From assembly GCA_038322995.1 (NCBI GenBank), contig JBBQGM010000001.1, positions 1 to 64,000 on the forward strand: a stretch of 64,000 nucleotides of DNA, in the 5' to 3' direction. The stretch comes from QHXQ01 sp038322995. Its GTDB lineage: Bacteria > Acidobacteriota > Blastocatellia > Pyrinomonadales > Pyrinomonadaceae. The notes below the pieces were generated by a model. The model had not been told where the DNA came from and did not search any database. It saw nothing but the letters and a program-made list of their open reading frames with translations. Shown piece by piece: positions 14,920-23,038 of the stretch; within the stretch, counting starts at the first letter, position 1; each line of letters opens with the position of its first letter. The translations under genes and the position numbers were made by a program.

Positions 14920-16026
14920 ATGTCGAATCGTTACGTCATAGTTCAAGAATCCACAACGCGGCGTTTCGTCAGGGTGACGGCGTCAGGCACGGTCGTCGTC
15001 GTCCGGCCGCCGGCACCCACGGAGGTGCGCGTCATTGAGATCGGGATAGCAGGACCCCGGGGACCGCAGGGTGTAGCAGGTGCGACTGGAGCTCAGGGGC
15101 CGATTGGGCTTACAGGCGCCGTCGGCGCAACCGGAGCTCAGGGGCCGCAGGGTTTGGCGGGTACGGCCGGGGCGCAAGGCCCGGCCGGCGCTAATGGTGC
15201 GGCGGGCTCACCGGGCTCAGTATGGCGCGACGGCATCGGGGTCCCATCGAACGCACTCGGTGTCAATGGGGATTACTACGTTGACGATGCGACTGGCAAC
15301 GTCTATCTACGCGCTGCTGGTACGTACTCGGTTGTGGCGAACATTAAAGGTGCAACCGGCGCCGCCGGAGCAACCGGAGCTCAGGGGCCGCAGGGTTTGG
15401 CGGGTACGGCCGGGCCGCAGGGCGCAACCGGCGCAACCGGCGCAACCGGCGCAACCGGCGCAACCGGCGCAACCGGCGCGCAGGGGCCTGCGGGGGCTGA
15501 CGCGACGCTCGTCACGCAGTCAGGGGACAAAGCCTGGCTTCTCCTGCCTCACGACAACCTAGCCTTGTCGACATCATCCGCGTCGTTTGGTGTAGTTAAC
15601 TCAATCCGAGTCATGCGGTTTTACCTGCCGATGAAGATGACCGTGGCGAGCTTCGTTTGCAACCTCTGGACGGCTGGTGCGAATTCTAACGTCGGATTCG
15701 CTATTTACTCGTCCGATGGCAACACGAAACACGGCGAAGCCACAGTCTTCATTGCATCTGGCTCCGGCGTGAAAATCGCCACGCTTAGCAGCCCTGTCAC
15801 GCTTGACCCTGGGTTTTACTACCTGGCCGTTAGTTCTGATAACTCGAACACCGCGTTTCACTCCACGGCCCTTAACGCCAATATCTTTGCGCTCGTGAAC
15901 GGATCCGCGAGCCATTTTGGCATTGCCGCGAATTCCGTAAATAATGGTGCTTTTCCTACGACGCTAGGAGCACTAAGCGCACACGCCAACACATTAACCT
16001 TCGCGTTCGTCAAGTTGCAGGGTTAA
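14920..16026 (+). CDS. Collagen-like tail fibre / receptor-binding protein
   Basis: The 368-residue protein has a short N-terminal head, two blocks of G-x-y collagen repeats (about residues 47-100 and 143-192) separated by a small beta domain ('GDYYVDDATGNVYLR'), and a C-terminal beta-rich domain of about 170 residues that probably binds the host surface. Trimeric collagen stalks with a globular tip are common in phage fibres. The gene lies upstream of the terminases, away from the tail genes. DNA repeats inside it favour length variation. No chaperone domain is seen. Confidence 0.8.
   Translation: MSNRYVIVQESTTRRFVRVTASGTVVVVRPPAPTEVRVIEIGIAGPRGPQGVAGATGAQGPIGLTGAVGATGAQGPQGLAGTAGAQGPAGANGAAGSPGSVWRDGIGVPSNALGVNGDYYVDDATGNVYLRAAGTYSVVANIKGATGAAGATGAQGPQGLAGTAGPQGATGATGATGATGATGATGAQGPAGADATLVTQSGDKAWLLLPHDNLALSTSSASFGVVNSIRVMRFYLPMKMTVASFVCNLWTAGANSNVGFAIYSSDGNTKHGEATVFIASGSGVKIATLSSPVTLDPGFYYLAVSSDNSNTAFHSTALNANIFALVNGSASHFGIAANSVNNGAFPTTLGALSAHANTLTFAFVKLQG
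15127..15171 (+). repeat. 45-bp direct repeat in the fibre gene, copy 1
   Basis: This 45-bp segment is repeated exactly at 15370-15414. Both copies encode the same collagen stretch in the same frame. Recombination between the copies would remove or add the 81-codon unit between them, changing stalk length. Confidence 0.8.
15421..15474 (+). repeat. Six tandem 9-bp repeats in the fibre gene
   Basis: GGCGCAACC occurs six times without interruption and encodes repeated Gly-Ala-Thr triplets. Because the unit is three codons, slippage would alter collagen stalk length without breaking the frame. Confidence 0.9.
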
Positions 16027-16037
16027 GGAGGCACTTC

Positions 16038-16241
16038 ATGGACATCCAGCGCTATTACTCGGTCGGCTACGTTGCACACCATCTCGGCTGCGAAGCGGAT
16101 GACGTCATCCGCTTAATCAACGCGGGCGTGCTCGAAGCTGACGCCGACCTAACGGGCGACGTGCTGGTGATCGCAGAGGAGCAGGTGGAGCGCGCGAAAG
16201 ACGCACTGAAGGCGCGTGGCGGGCAGGATGATAAGGAGTAG
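16038..16241 (+). CDS. Small MerR-like HTH protein
   Basis: The 67-residue protein resembles the other small winged-helix proteins of this prophage: 'YYSVGYVAHHLGCEADDVIR' followed by 'LINAGVLEA'. AAGGAGG precedes the ATG. Sitting directly before the terminase block, it may regulate late genes. Only DNA binding can be inferred. Confidence 0.55.
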   Translation: MDIQRYYSVGYVAHHLGCEADDVIRLINAGVLEADADLTGDVLVIAEEQVERAKDALKARGGQDDKE

Positions 16242-16243
16242 CT

Positions 16244-16384
16244 ATGGGAAGCTGGGGGTTTTGCAGGCTTCGGGCGGTAACGACTAGCCCCGATACGAAG
16301 GATCGCATGCGGGCAGATCGCAGACGAAGGAAGGCGCTACTTAAGGAAAAGCGCGCCCGCAGCGGGCAAGGGGAGGATTCCTGA
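16244..16384 (+). CDS. 46-residue basic peptide before the terminase
   Basis: A short frame starts at ATG 16244, with AAGGAGTA just upstream, and its stop codon overlaps the start of the terminase small subunit (TGATG). The product is very basic, with many Arg and Lys in the second half (RADRRRRKALLKEKRARSG). The ribosome binding site and overlap suggest a real coupled gene. The basic tail could bind DNA or RNA. Function unknown. Confidence 0.5.
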   Translation: MGSWGFCRLRAVTTSPDTKDRMRADRRRRKALLKEKRARSGQGEDS

Positions 16385-16770
16385 TGGCATCCGGATTTAT
16401 ATGGACGGACAAGAAAACGCAGGCGGCGATCATGCTGGCTGACGGACGCACACAGGTTGAGACCTCAGCGGAAGTCGGCGTAACAGACCGCACATTGCGC
16501 ACCTGGCTCGCGGATGTCGAGTTTTCAGCCGAAGTCGACCGGCTCACTTTGATGATGGGCATCGCCAGCCGTGCCGAACGATTGCGGCTGGCAAAGCGGG
16601 TTGTCCGGCAGATGACGCACACGGACGGCACGCTGTTTACGCAGAAGGATCTTCTCGAGTGGATGAAATTTACGCAGGCGGAGACTGATGGGATTAAGCT
16701 CGACCTCGGCAAGCTCGTTGCCGCCATCGGCGCGGATGCCGCATCTATGGCCGGTGGCGGATCGGATTGA
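16384..16770 (+). CDS. Terminase small subunit
   Basis: The 128-residue protein has an N-terminal helix-turn-helix ('QVETSAEVGVTDRTLRTWLA', residues about 20-40) and a helical C-terminal region, as in phage terminase small subunits that recognise the packaging site. The large-subunit gene starts inside its last 35 bases, a normal arrangement. The call relies on the HTH plus this context. Confidence 0.7.
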   Translation: MASGFIWTDKKTQAAIMLADGRTQVETSAEVGVTDRTLRTWLADVEFSAEVDRLTLMMGIASRAERLRLAKRVVRQMTHTDGTLFTQKDLLEWMKFTQAETDGIKLDLGKLVAAIGADAASMAGGGSD

Positions 16771-18172
16771 GATAGAGACTGCGAAGCGGACGGCGCGCGC
16801 AGCAGAAGAGGTCTATCTCGGTAAAGCGCTCGTTCCTGCATTCAAGCCTGGCGACCTCCTGCGCTTCTGCAAGACGGTCAATCCAAAATTCAATACTGAC
16901 TGGGTGTATGTGCGGTATCTCGCCGACCAGCTGGAGCGCGTAGCGCGCGGCGACGTCGACCGCATGATGAACTTTATGCCGCCGCAGTGGGGCAAAACCT
17001 GGCTCGCCAGCGTCTATTTCCCAGTCTGGCTGCTATCGCTTAACCCATCCTTAAGAATCATCGTCGGCAGCTACAACATGCTGCACGCGCGCCGCATATC
17101 GGGATGGGCGCGTGACATCGCTAAGAAGTGCCTGCATCTGCGGGACGACTCGAAGGCGAAGAATGAATGGGCGCTCGCAGAAGGCGGCGGCTTCCTGGCA
17201 ACGGGCGTCGGCGGCGGTACAGGCAACCCGTGCGACGTGATGATCCTTGATGACCTTGTCAAAGGCCGGAAGGAAGCCGAAAGCGACGTCATCCGCATCG
17301 CGGCATGGGACTGGTGGCAGGGAAGCCTTTACCCGCGCCTCGCGCCGAAGTCTGCGGTCGTCTTACAGAACACACGCTGGCATTACGACGATCCTGCGGG
17401 GCGTTTAATCGAGGCGGCGAAGAATGGCGGCGACCTGTGGGAGGTCAACTCAGTGCCGGCGATCAGCGAAGGCGCTGGCGATCCGCTCGGGCGTCCTGCC
17501 GGTCAGACCGCGCAGCCTGGGCGTTACACCCAGGCGCAGATCGAGCGCAAGAAAGCGAACACCGGCGACTACGAATGGGAGGCGGTCTACCAGCAGAACC
17601 CCACGCCGCGCACTGGCGGCATGTTCAAGCGCGACAAGTTCGAAATCGTTAACGCGCTGCCTGCCGGCTGCCGCATGTGCCGCTACTGGGACAAGGCTGC
17701 AACCGATGGTGGTGGCGACTGGACGGTCGGCGTGCTCCAGGCGCGCGCTCAGTCGGGCTTGTTCTACATCGTGGACGTCGTGCGCGGGCAGTGGGCAAGT
17801 ACCGAGCGCGACGCGATCATAAAGCAGACGGCGGAACTCGACCTGAATACTTACGGACGTGCAGTGCATCAACGTGGCGAACAGGAGCCTGGCGCTGGCG
17901 GTAAAGAGGCGGCGGAAGCCTTTATCCGGCTATTGACGGGCTTTTCTGTAAGTATCGAGAAGGTGACTGGTAGTAAGACTGACCGCGCGGACGCCTACGC
18001 CAGTCAGCAGGGCGCTGGCAACGTAAAGTTAATGCGCGGCGCGTGGAATGGAAAATTCATCGACGAGCATTGCAGCTTCCCCTCGGGCAAGCATGATGAT
18101 CAAGTCGATGGTGGCAGTGGTAGCTTCAATTATCTCGCGGTAGGAAACGGCGGTACGGGAGTGAGGTTTTAA
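16736..18172 (+). CDS. Terminase large subunit
   Basis: The 478-residue protein starts at ATG 16736; an upstream frame exists but would overlap the small subunit more. The ATPase part has 'PPQWGKTW' near residue 82 (variant Walker A) and 'DVMILDDL' near 167 (Walker B). The C-terminal RNase H-type nuclease part has acidic residues in 'YWDKAATDGGGDW' near 320 and 'HDDQVD' near 452. It would cut concatemers and drive DNA packaging through the portal encoded next. Full length for the family. Confidence 0.9.
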   Translation: MPHLWPVADRIEIETAKRTARAAEEVYLGKALVPAFKPGDLLRFCKTVNPKFNTDWVYVRYLADQLERVARGDVDRMMNFMPPQWGKTWLASVYFPVWLLSLNPSLRIIVGSYNMLHARRISGWARDIAKKCLHLRDDSKAKNEWALAEGGGFLATGVGGGTGNPCDVMILDDLVKGRKEAESDVIRIAAWDWWQGSLYPRLAPKSAVVLQNTRWHYDDPAGRLIEAAKNGGDLWEVNSVPAISEGAGDPLGRPAGQTAQPGRYTQAQIERKKANTGDYEWEAVYQQNPTPRTGGMFKRDKFEIVNALPAGCRMCRYWDKAATDGGGDWTVGVLQARAQSGLFYIVDVVRGQWASTERDAIIKQTAELDLNTYGRAVHQRGEQEPGAGGKEAAEAFIRLLTGFSVSIEKVTGSKTDRADAYASQQGAGNVKLMRGAWNGKFIDEHCSFPSGKHDDQVDGGSGSFNYLAVGNGGTGVRF

Positions 18173-18174
18173 TA

Positions 18175-19554
18175 ATGGGATTACTCGATAGATTCACACG
18201 AACTGGCAACAGCCTGACGGTACTCGACCTGTCAACGCCGGGAGACGAAAAGCGCGCGCTTACGACTACTTCCACCGCGCTTGTGCCGGTATCTCAAGGA
18301 GGTACGCCGGCAACGCGGAGCGTCGGCGTCCAGGGGCGCACGCGACGCGCGGACGTTGATGTGCGTGGACTCATTAACTGGCAGCGCCGGAACGAGATCG
18401 TTTACTCGTGCATCGAGAAGATCGCGGACGCCGCCATGGACCCGATGTTCGTCGTCGAAGCGTTGAACACCAAAGGCGACTACGAGGCGTATCCCGGCCA
18501 TCCCCTCCAGCGCCTACTTTCGCGCCCGAACCCGCTCATGGATGAAGTCGACTTCCGCCGCGCCTGGGTCACATCCGAGCACGTCGCGGGCGTGTTCTAC
18601 GCCGAGATCGTTCGTAACGGAATCGGACTGCCGGTCGCGCTATACCCTCTGAATCCTGCCAAGGTCAGCCCGGTCGTGACGAACCAGAACGTGCTGGTCG
18701 GCTATCAGTTCGTTGATCTCAACGTGCGCGCGTTCTTCCGCCCGGAGGACATCCTCGTGCGCCGTGCGTTCGACATCACGAACCCTTATGGCGGGCTCAG
18801 TCCGCTAGCAGTCGCGCTTAACTCCGTAGACGCGGACGCGGCGCAGACCGACTTTATCCGCAGCTTCTTCAACGGCGGCGGGCAGCCTTCGGGCGTGCTG
18901 ACGGTCGCTGACGGGAAAATCCTGTCGGATGACGACATCAACATGATCCAGCAGCAGTGGATGATGAAGTACGGACGCAAGGCGGGCACAAGCGGCGCCC
19001 CGGCGGTGTTGGAAAACGGCGCGACTTACGCAAAGATCGGCAGCGGCATCGACGAGATCGAATCCGGCGAACTGCGCGCGCAGCATGAAGCGCGAATCTG
19101 CGGAGTCTTTGGAGTGCCGCCGGTGCTAGTAGGCGCGTACGCAGGCATCGTGCACCAGAATAACCGGGCAGGCGCGAAGGCAGCCCAGGAGGACTTCTGG
19201 ATTAACAAGATGAGCCCGCTGTTCCGCAGATGGCGATCATTTATCAACACCTGCCTGCTACCCGAATGGGAAGGTGATGATGCCGTCATCTCCGGTAAAG
19301 TACGCGCAGTGTGGGACATGTCCCAGGTACTTGCGATGCAGGAGGACGTCAAGCAGCGGCAGGAACTGGCAGCAACAGCGCTCAAGGCTGGTGGCATTAC
19401 GCTTAATGAATATCGCAAGCGAATCGGCGAAGAGCCAGACGCGAACGGCGCAGTGTATATGTTGCCGTCGAACGTGACGGTTGTGCCGGCCGCGGATATC
19501 GGACAGGCGCGCACAGGCACGCAGCCCACAACGCAGGATCCGAAGCCTGCGTAA
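18175..19554 (+). CDS. Portal protein (HK97 family)
   Basis: The 459-residue protein shows typical HK97-family portal patterns: an N-terminal 'LLDRFTRTG', a 'HPLQRLLSRPNP' segment near residue 103, 'GGLSPLAVAL' near 205 and 'GVFGVPPVLVG' near 310. It forms the dodecameric DNA channel at one capsid vertex. It follows the terminase by two bases and precedes the protease and capsid after a 277-base gap that contains structured RNA. Confidence 0.92.
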   Translation: MGLLDRFTRTGNSLTVLDLSTPGDEKRALTTTSTALVPVSQGGTPATRSVGVQGRTRRADVDVRGLINWQRRNEIVYSCIEKIADAAMDPMFVVEALNTKGDYEAYPGHPLQRLLSRPNPLMDEVDFRRAWVTSEHVAGVFYAEIVRNGIGLPVALYPLNPAKVSPVVTNQNVLVGYQFVDLNVRAFFRPEDILVRRAFDITNPYGGLSPLAVALNSVDADAAQTDFIRSFFNGGGQPSGVLTVADGKILSDDDINMIQQQWMMKYGRKAGTSGAPAVLENGATYAKIGSGIDEIESGELRAQHEARICGVFGVPPVLVGAYAGIVHQNNRAGAKAAQEDFWINKMSPLFRRWRSFINTCLLPEWEGDDAVISGKVRAVWDMSQVLAMQEDVKQRQELAATALKAGGITLNEYRKRIGEEPDANGAVYMLPSNVTVVPAADIGQARTGTQPTTQDPKPA

Positions 19555-19608
19555 AAGGACTGGACACTGCCGGCTGAATCGATGAATGTACAAGTGTAGT
19601 GGCAGTCT

Positions 19609-19707
19609 GCATGGTGCGTAGCTCAGAAAGATAGAGCACCGTCTTGTGCGTCAGCCTTGAAAGCGGCACTCGGCGGAGGTCGCAGGTTAGAAACCTGCCC
19701 GCCGTGC
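19609..19707 (+). ncRNA. tRNA-like element with enlarged anticodon loop
   Basis: The segment folds into most of a cloverleaf. An 8-bp acceptor-like stem pairs 19609-19616 with 19700-19707. A D-arm is formed by TAGCTC..GAGC (19619-19637). A 5-bp anticodon-type stem pairs CCGTC 19639-19643 with GGCGG 19672-19676. Then come a 5-base variable loop and a T-arm GCAGG-TTAGAAA-CCTGC (19682-19698). The anticodon loop is 28 bases instead of 7 and can form a small internal hairpin (GTGC/GCAC). C56 of the T-loop and the D-loop GG are lost, and no CCA follows. It is either a decayed tRNA or a tRNA mimic. Confidence 0.45.
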
Positions 19708-19713
19708 AGTATT

Positions 19714-19747
19714 GAAGCCCCTGGTGGTTAAAGCCGCCGGGGGCTTC
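19714..19747 (+). terminator. Strong hairpin downstream of the tRNA-like element
   Basis: A 14-bp stem with two G-U pairs (GAAGCCCCTGGTGG against CCGCCGGGGGCTTC) has a 6-base loop. It lacks a long T-run (CTGCATTC follows). It may terminate or attenuate transcription between portal and protease, or protect the 3' end of a small RNA. Confidence 0.45.
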
Positions 19748-19831
19748 CTGCATTCAGCCCCGATCAGCTCATCAGCCACGAGCTATGGTCGTCTCCGTTG
19801 ATCAACGGGTGGTAACGGAGCTAGACCAGAC

Positions 19832-20710
19832 GTGGAAATTAAAAACTTTACCGACTTCGTTCTAATGGCGCTCAAAGGCGACGGCGTGAGCCGTGAGTTC
19901 AAGAGTGCGCCATTCACGATGCTCGAAAAGGCTGCTGGCGACGACGATCGCACAGTCACTGGCATCGTCGCGGTGCACGGGAATATCGATGGCGGTCTCG
20001 ACCGCTCACACCCCGGTGCTTTCGCTAAGACGATCAGCGAAGGTCGCAACCGCGCCAAGCACCTATGGAATCATCGCTTCAGTGACCCGCCAACCGCAAA
20101 GATTCTCGAACTGAAAGAGCTTTCCGCGAAGGAACTCCCTGCCGCCGTTAAGGAGTACGCACCGGAAGCGACGGGCGGCCTGCAGGTCAAACGCCGGTAT
20201 CTCGAAACGCCGCGTGGCGACGAGATGCTGCACGCGGTCAAGGAGGGCGCCGTTAACGAGATGAGCTACGGCTACTCTCCTGTCAAATACGATTTTGAGA
20301 CCATCGGCGAAGGTGATGCCGCACAGCGTGTGCGCAACCTGCGCGAGGTCAAATTGTTTGATACGAGCGATGTGTTGTGGGGCATGAACGACTCCACTCT
20401 TGCCGCGATTGGCAAGGCGCTCGATGCACAAGATCTGCCGCTCGAAGCAGTGCTCGCGGCGATTAAATCACTATCTCTTGATGTCAAGGAAGGTCGCCGG
20501 AACGCATCCGGCGATGTCGCACTAATCAAGTCGATCCACGAAGCCGTTGTCGGTCTTGAACCGACAATTTGTGGATCGGAAAAGCAAGCAGAGACTGGCG
20601 ATGACCAGAGCCGAGCCGCCGACGAGGAAGCGCTAATCAAAGCCGCTGCCCTGTCACAAGCACTCACTCTCGCAAAAGCCCGGATGCAGCTTGAGAACTT
20701 CAACCTGTAA
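19832..20710 (+). CDS. Prohead protease (HK97 family)
   Basis: The 292-residue protein has the U35-type core: 'AAGDDDRTVTGIVAVHGNID' near residue 34, catalytic His in 'LWNHRF' near 80 and catalytic Ser in 'NEMSYGY' near 143. It cleaves the capsid delta domain and itself during head maturation. It uses a GTG start. The C-terminal 90 residues are helical and may serve as a scaffold part. It directly precedes the capsid gene, as expected. Confidence 0.9.
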   Translation: MEIKNFTDFVLMALKGDGVSREFKSAPFTMLEKAAGDDDRTVTGIVAVHGNIDGGLDRSHPGAFAKTISEGRNRAKHLWNHRFSDPPTAKILELKELSAKELPAAVKEYAPEATGGLQVKRRYLETPRGDEMLHAVKEGAVNEMSYGYSPVKYDFETIGEGDAAQRVRNLREVKLFDTSDVLWGMNDSTLAAIGKALDAQDLPLEAVLAAIKSLSLDVKEGRRNASGDVALIKSIHEAVVGLEPTICGSEKQAETGDDQSRAADEEALIKAAALSQALTLAKARMQLENFNL

Positions 20711-20731
20711 ACGCACTTAACGAGGTGAGAA

Positions 20732-21970
20732 ATGAAAGATTTACTGAAAAAGCTGCGCGGCGATCTCGCCAAGCACCACAACGACTATAAGGCGTTGTAC
20801 GAGTCCCTCGAGGCGAGACGCGCCAAGAGCGAGACCGTCGACGACACCGAGCTTTCCAAGCTCGCAAACATGGGCGACGCGGGCGTGAAGCTCCGCGAAG
20901 AGTTCGACCGCGTCAAGAACGAAGTCGAGATCGCCGAACTGGTCAACGAGCCTGCCGGCGAAGCTCGCGGCAAGGACAGCGGGCAGCAGATGATCCAGCG
21001 CAAGAGCGCCGGTCAGCAGTTCATCGAGTCCGAGAAGTTCACCGGCCGCAAGGCTTCGGAATACGAGGTCGGCTCGGTCGAAGTCAAGGAGCTGTACGGC
21101 GGTGGCACTGCCGGCAACGTCCCGACGGCTGTTGACTACCAGCCCGGCGTGATCGCACTCAACCAGCGCCCGCTCACAATCCGCGACCTGGTCAACGTCT
21201 CCGAGACGAACGCCCAGAGCATCATCTACTTCCGCCAGCTGGCGCGCGTGCTCAACGCCGCACCGGTTGCTGTCCGCAACGGCGGCAACGCGGACTTCGC
21301 CACGAAGCCGGAGTCGAACCTGACGTTCGAGACCAAGACTGCCACCGTCCGCACGCTGGCGCACTGGGTTCGGGCGCACCGCAACATCCTCGAGGACGCG
21401 CCTCGCCTGCGGGACACCATCGACAACGAGCTGTACTACGGCTTGGACATCGTCGAAGAGGCTCAGATGATCTCCGGTGACGGCACGGGCGAGAACTTCG
21501 AAGGCTTCCTGACGGCGACGGGCGTCCAGAGCCGTACGCATAAGACTGCCGGGCGCAATTTCGCAGCCGGCGACAAAATCGCCGACACGCTGCGCAAGGC
21601 AATCACCGACATCCACCTCGCGTTCTACTTCCGCGACGTGGCGATGGTACTGAGCCCGACCGACCTCGAGAACCTCGAGCTCGAGAAGGACACCCAGGGT
21701 CGTTACCTCAACACCTTCGATCCGGTCACGCAGAAGCTCTGGCGCACGCCGGTGGCTGAGAGCCCCGCGCTGCCTGCCGGTACGGGCCTGGTCGGCTGCT
21801 TCAAGCTGGCCGCCACCCTGTGGGATCGCAAGGAAGCCGAGATTCGTGTCTCCGAGCACACGAACGACGACTTCATCAAGAACGCTGTTCGCATCCTCGC
21901 TGAGAAGCGGGAAGCGTTCGGTATCGTCCGCGCCGACGCGGTCGAGAAGGTTCTCGCCCTCAACACCTAA
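20732..21970 (+). CDS. Major capsid protein (HK97 fold)
   Basis: The 412-residue protein has an N-terminal coiled-coil delta domain (about residues 1-75) and an HK97-type body: 'VDYQPGVIALNQRPLTIRDL' near 134, 'AHWVRAHRNILEDAP' near 210, 'GDGTGENFEGFL' near 249 and 'FGIVRADAVEKVLAL' at the end. The delta domain would act as internal scaffold and be removed by the upstream protease. Codon use is strongly C-ended, fitting high expression. A palindrome and a terminator follow. Confidence 0.95.
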   Translation: MKDLLKKLRGDLAKHHNDYKALYESLEARRAKSETVDDTELSKLANMGDAGVKLREEFDRVKNEVEIAELVNEPAGEARGKDSGQQMIQRKSAGQQFIESEKFTGRKASEYEVGSVEVKELYGGGTAGNVPTAVDYQPGVIALNQRPLTIRDLVNVSETNAQSIIYFRQLARVLNAAPVAVRNGGNADFATKPESNLTFETKTATVRTLAHWVRAHRNILEDAPRLRDTIDNELYYGLDIVEEAQMISGDGTGENFEGFLTATGVQSRTHKTAGRNFAAGDKIADTLRKAITDIHLAFYFRDVAMVLSPTDLENLELEKDTQGRYLNTFDPVTQKLWRTPVAESPALPAGTGLVGCFKLAATLWDRKEAEIRVSEHTNDDFIKNAVRILAEKREAFGIVRADAVEKVLALNT

Positions 21971-21976
21971 GCAGGA

Positions 21977-22046
21977 GCGCCGCACTGAGCGCTCAGTGCG
22001 GCGCGATTCGGACTAAGGGCAGCGCTACTACAGGCTGCCCTTTTTT
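21977..22046 (+). terminator. Palindrome and rho-independent terminator after the capsid gene
   Basis: A perfect 28-nt palindrome lies at 21977-22004 (half-site GCGCCGCACTGAGC). It is followed by a textbook terminator at 22017-22046: GGGCAGC, 10-base loop, GCTGCCC and six T residues. This would limit read-through so that the capsid is made in excess over the tail genes. Confidence 0.85.
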
Positions 22047-22070
22047 ACTAACACTTTGATGGAGGCTGAA

Positions 22071-22292
22071 ATGACGAAAGCAAAAGAGAACGAGCCCGTG
22101 ATCGGCGCGCCGCCGGTAGAGCCGGAAGCTGCCGCCGGGAACAGCTACACGCCGAAGCACGACGTGCTGGAGACGCTGCCCGACGGACGGCAGATCGTGA
22201 TCGCTGCTGGCGGGCGTCCCGTACCCATGAGCCGCGCTAAAGAGCTCGGACTGATCAAGGGCGGCGCGAAAACGCAGATCGAGACCAAGTAA
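22071..22292 (+). CDS. Small hypothetical head protein
   Basis: The 73-residue protein starts at an ATG with GGAGG upstream; frames starting at 22056 or 22059 would place the start before that site. It has a disordered Pro/Glu-rich N-terminus and a small folded end with 'SRAKELGLIKGG'. Short genes of this kind often lie between capsid and connector genes. Function unknown. Confidence 0.55.
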   Translation: MTKAKENEPVIGAPPVEPEAAAGNSYTPKHDVLETLPDGRQIVIAAGGRPVPMSRAKELGLIKGGAKTQIETK

Positions 22293-22324
22293 CCGACACC
22301 AACTGGAAGGCGGAGATCTAACCC

Positions 22325-23038
22325 ATGTCGATGGTCGACTACACAACTCCGGAAGCGGTACTACGCCGCATGCCCGGCGACGGGCAAGATGAAGTCACTG
22401 CGGCGGATGTCGCGGCGATTGTCGATGAGTTGATCTCCGCGTTTTCCGAGTACATCGACATCGCCATCGGTGTACCGAATGGATTCTTCGGGCAGGCAGG
22501 GGATGCGCTCACCAGCAAGACGCTACGCGGTAACGGTACGACCATTCTCAAACTCCCGCCGTACGTTAAGGATGGTGGCTTCGCGGTCAGTCTCCAAGGC
22601 AGTGCCCTGGTTGAAGACACTGATTATTACATCAACGACGACGGCGCGCTGGTACGTGATCCTGCGCCGGCAGGTACGTCCTGGGGCCTAATGGATTACG
22701 ACACGTACTATGCGTCGCGCTATCCGTTAGAGACATACAGCTACTCGAACGGTAGTCCCGGCAACCCGCTCTCGCCTTACAACGCTACTCCGGTGGGCTG
22801 GCCGCGGCGGGTGCCTGTGCTAGTCACTGCCAGGTGGGGCTTTAGCGAGATCCCGAGCGACATTCAAGAGGCGGTCACGCAAAGCGTCCACCGGCTATTC
22901 CAAACGACTGTCGGGAACGTGACGGGTATGGTCGGCGACCTGAAGGCGAACGGGCTGATCATCGAGACATCGATGACGAAGTTTGCGCGCGAAGTTATTG
23001 AGCGCTGGCGGCAGAAGCTCCGGGAGGTGCGGGTCTAA
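22325..23038 (+). CDS. Head-tail connector protein
   Basis: The 237-residue protein begins with a helical part ('YTTPEAVLRRMPG' and 'AADVAAIVDELISAFSEYID'), as in gp6-type head-tail adaptors, followed by a beta-rich insert (about 65-155) and a C-terminal helical part ('IQEAVTQSVHRLFQTT'). It would dock on the portal. The assignment rests on the helical pattern and the position after the capsid. Confidence 0.65.
   Translation: MSMVDYTTPEAVLRRMPGDGQDEVTAADVAAIVDELISAFSEYIDIAIGVPNGFFGQAGDALTSKTLRGNGTTILKLPPYVKDGGFAVSLQGSALVEDTDYYINDDGALVRDPAPAGTSWGLMDYDTYYASRYPLETYSYSNGSPGNPLSPYNATPVGWPRRVPVLVTARWGFSEIPSDIQEAVTQSVHRLFQTTVGNVTGMVGDLKANGLIIETSMTKFAREVIERWRQKLREVRV

Noticed and set aside
14920..16026. 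Reading the repeats in the fibre gene as a CRISPR array
   Set aside because: The units encode Gly-x-y triplets in frame, spacing is not spacer-like and no cas genes are present.
19609..19707. Calling the element at 19609 an ordinary tRNA or a tRNA-Sec
   Set aside because: The anticodon loop is 28 bases, no anticodon stem forms around the TCA or TGA triplets present, key T-loop and D-loop bases are lost and no long variable arm exists. It is reported only as tRNA-like.
20741..21985. 414-codon open frame antisense to the capsid gene
   Set aside because: It mirrors the whole capsid gene, whose strong G/C-ended codon bias removes stops on the opposite strand. The translation is low in complexity and has no ribosome binding site.
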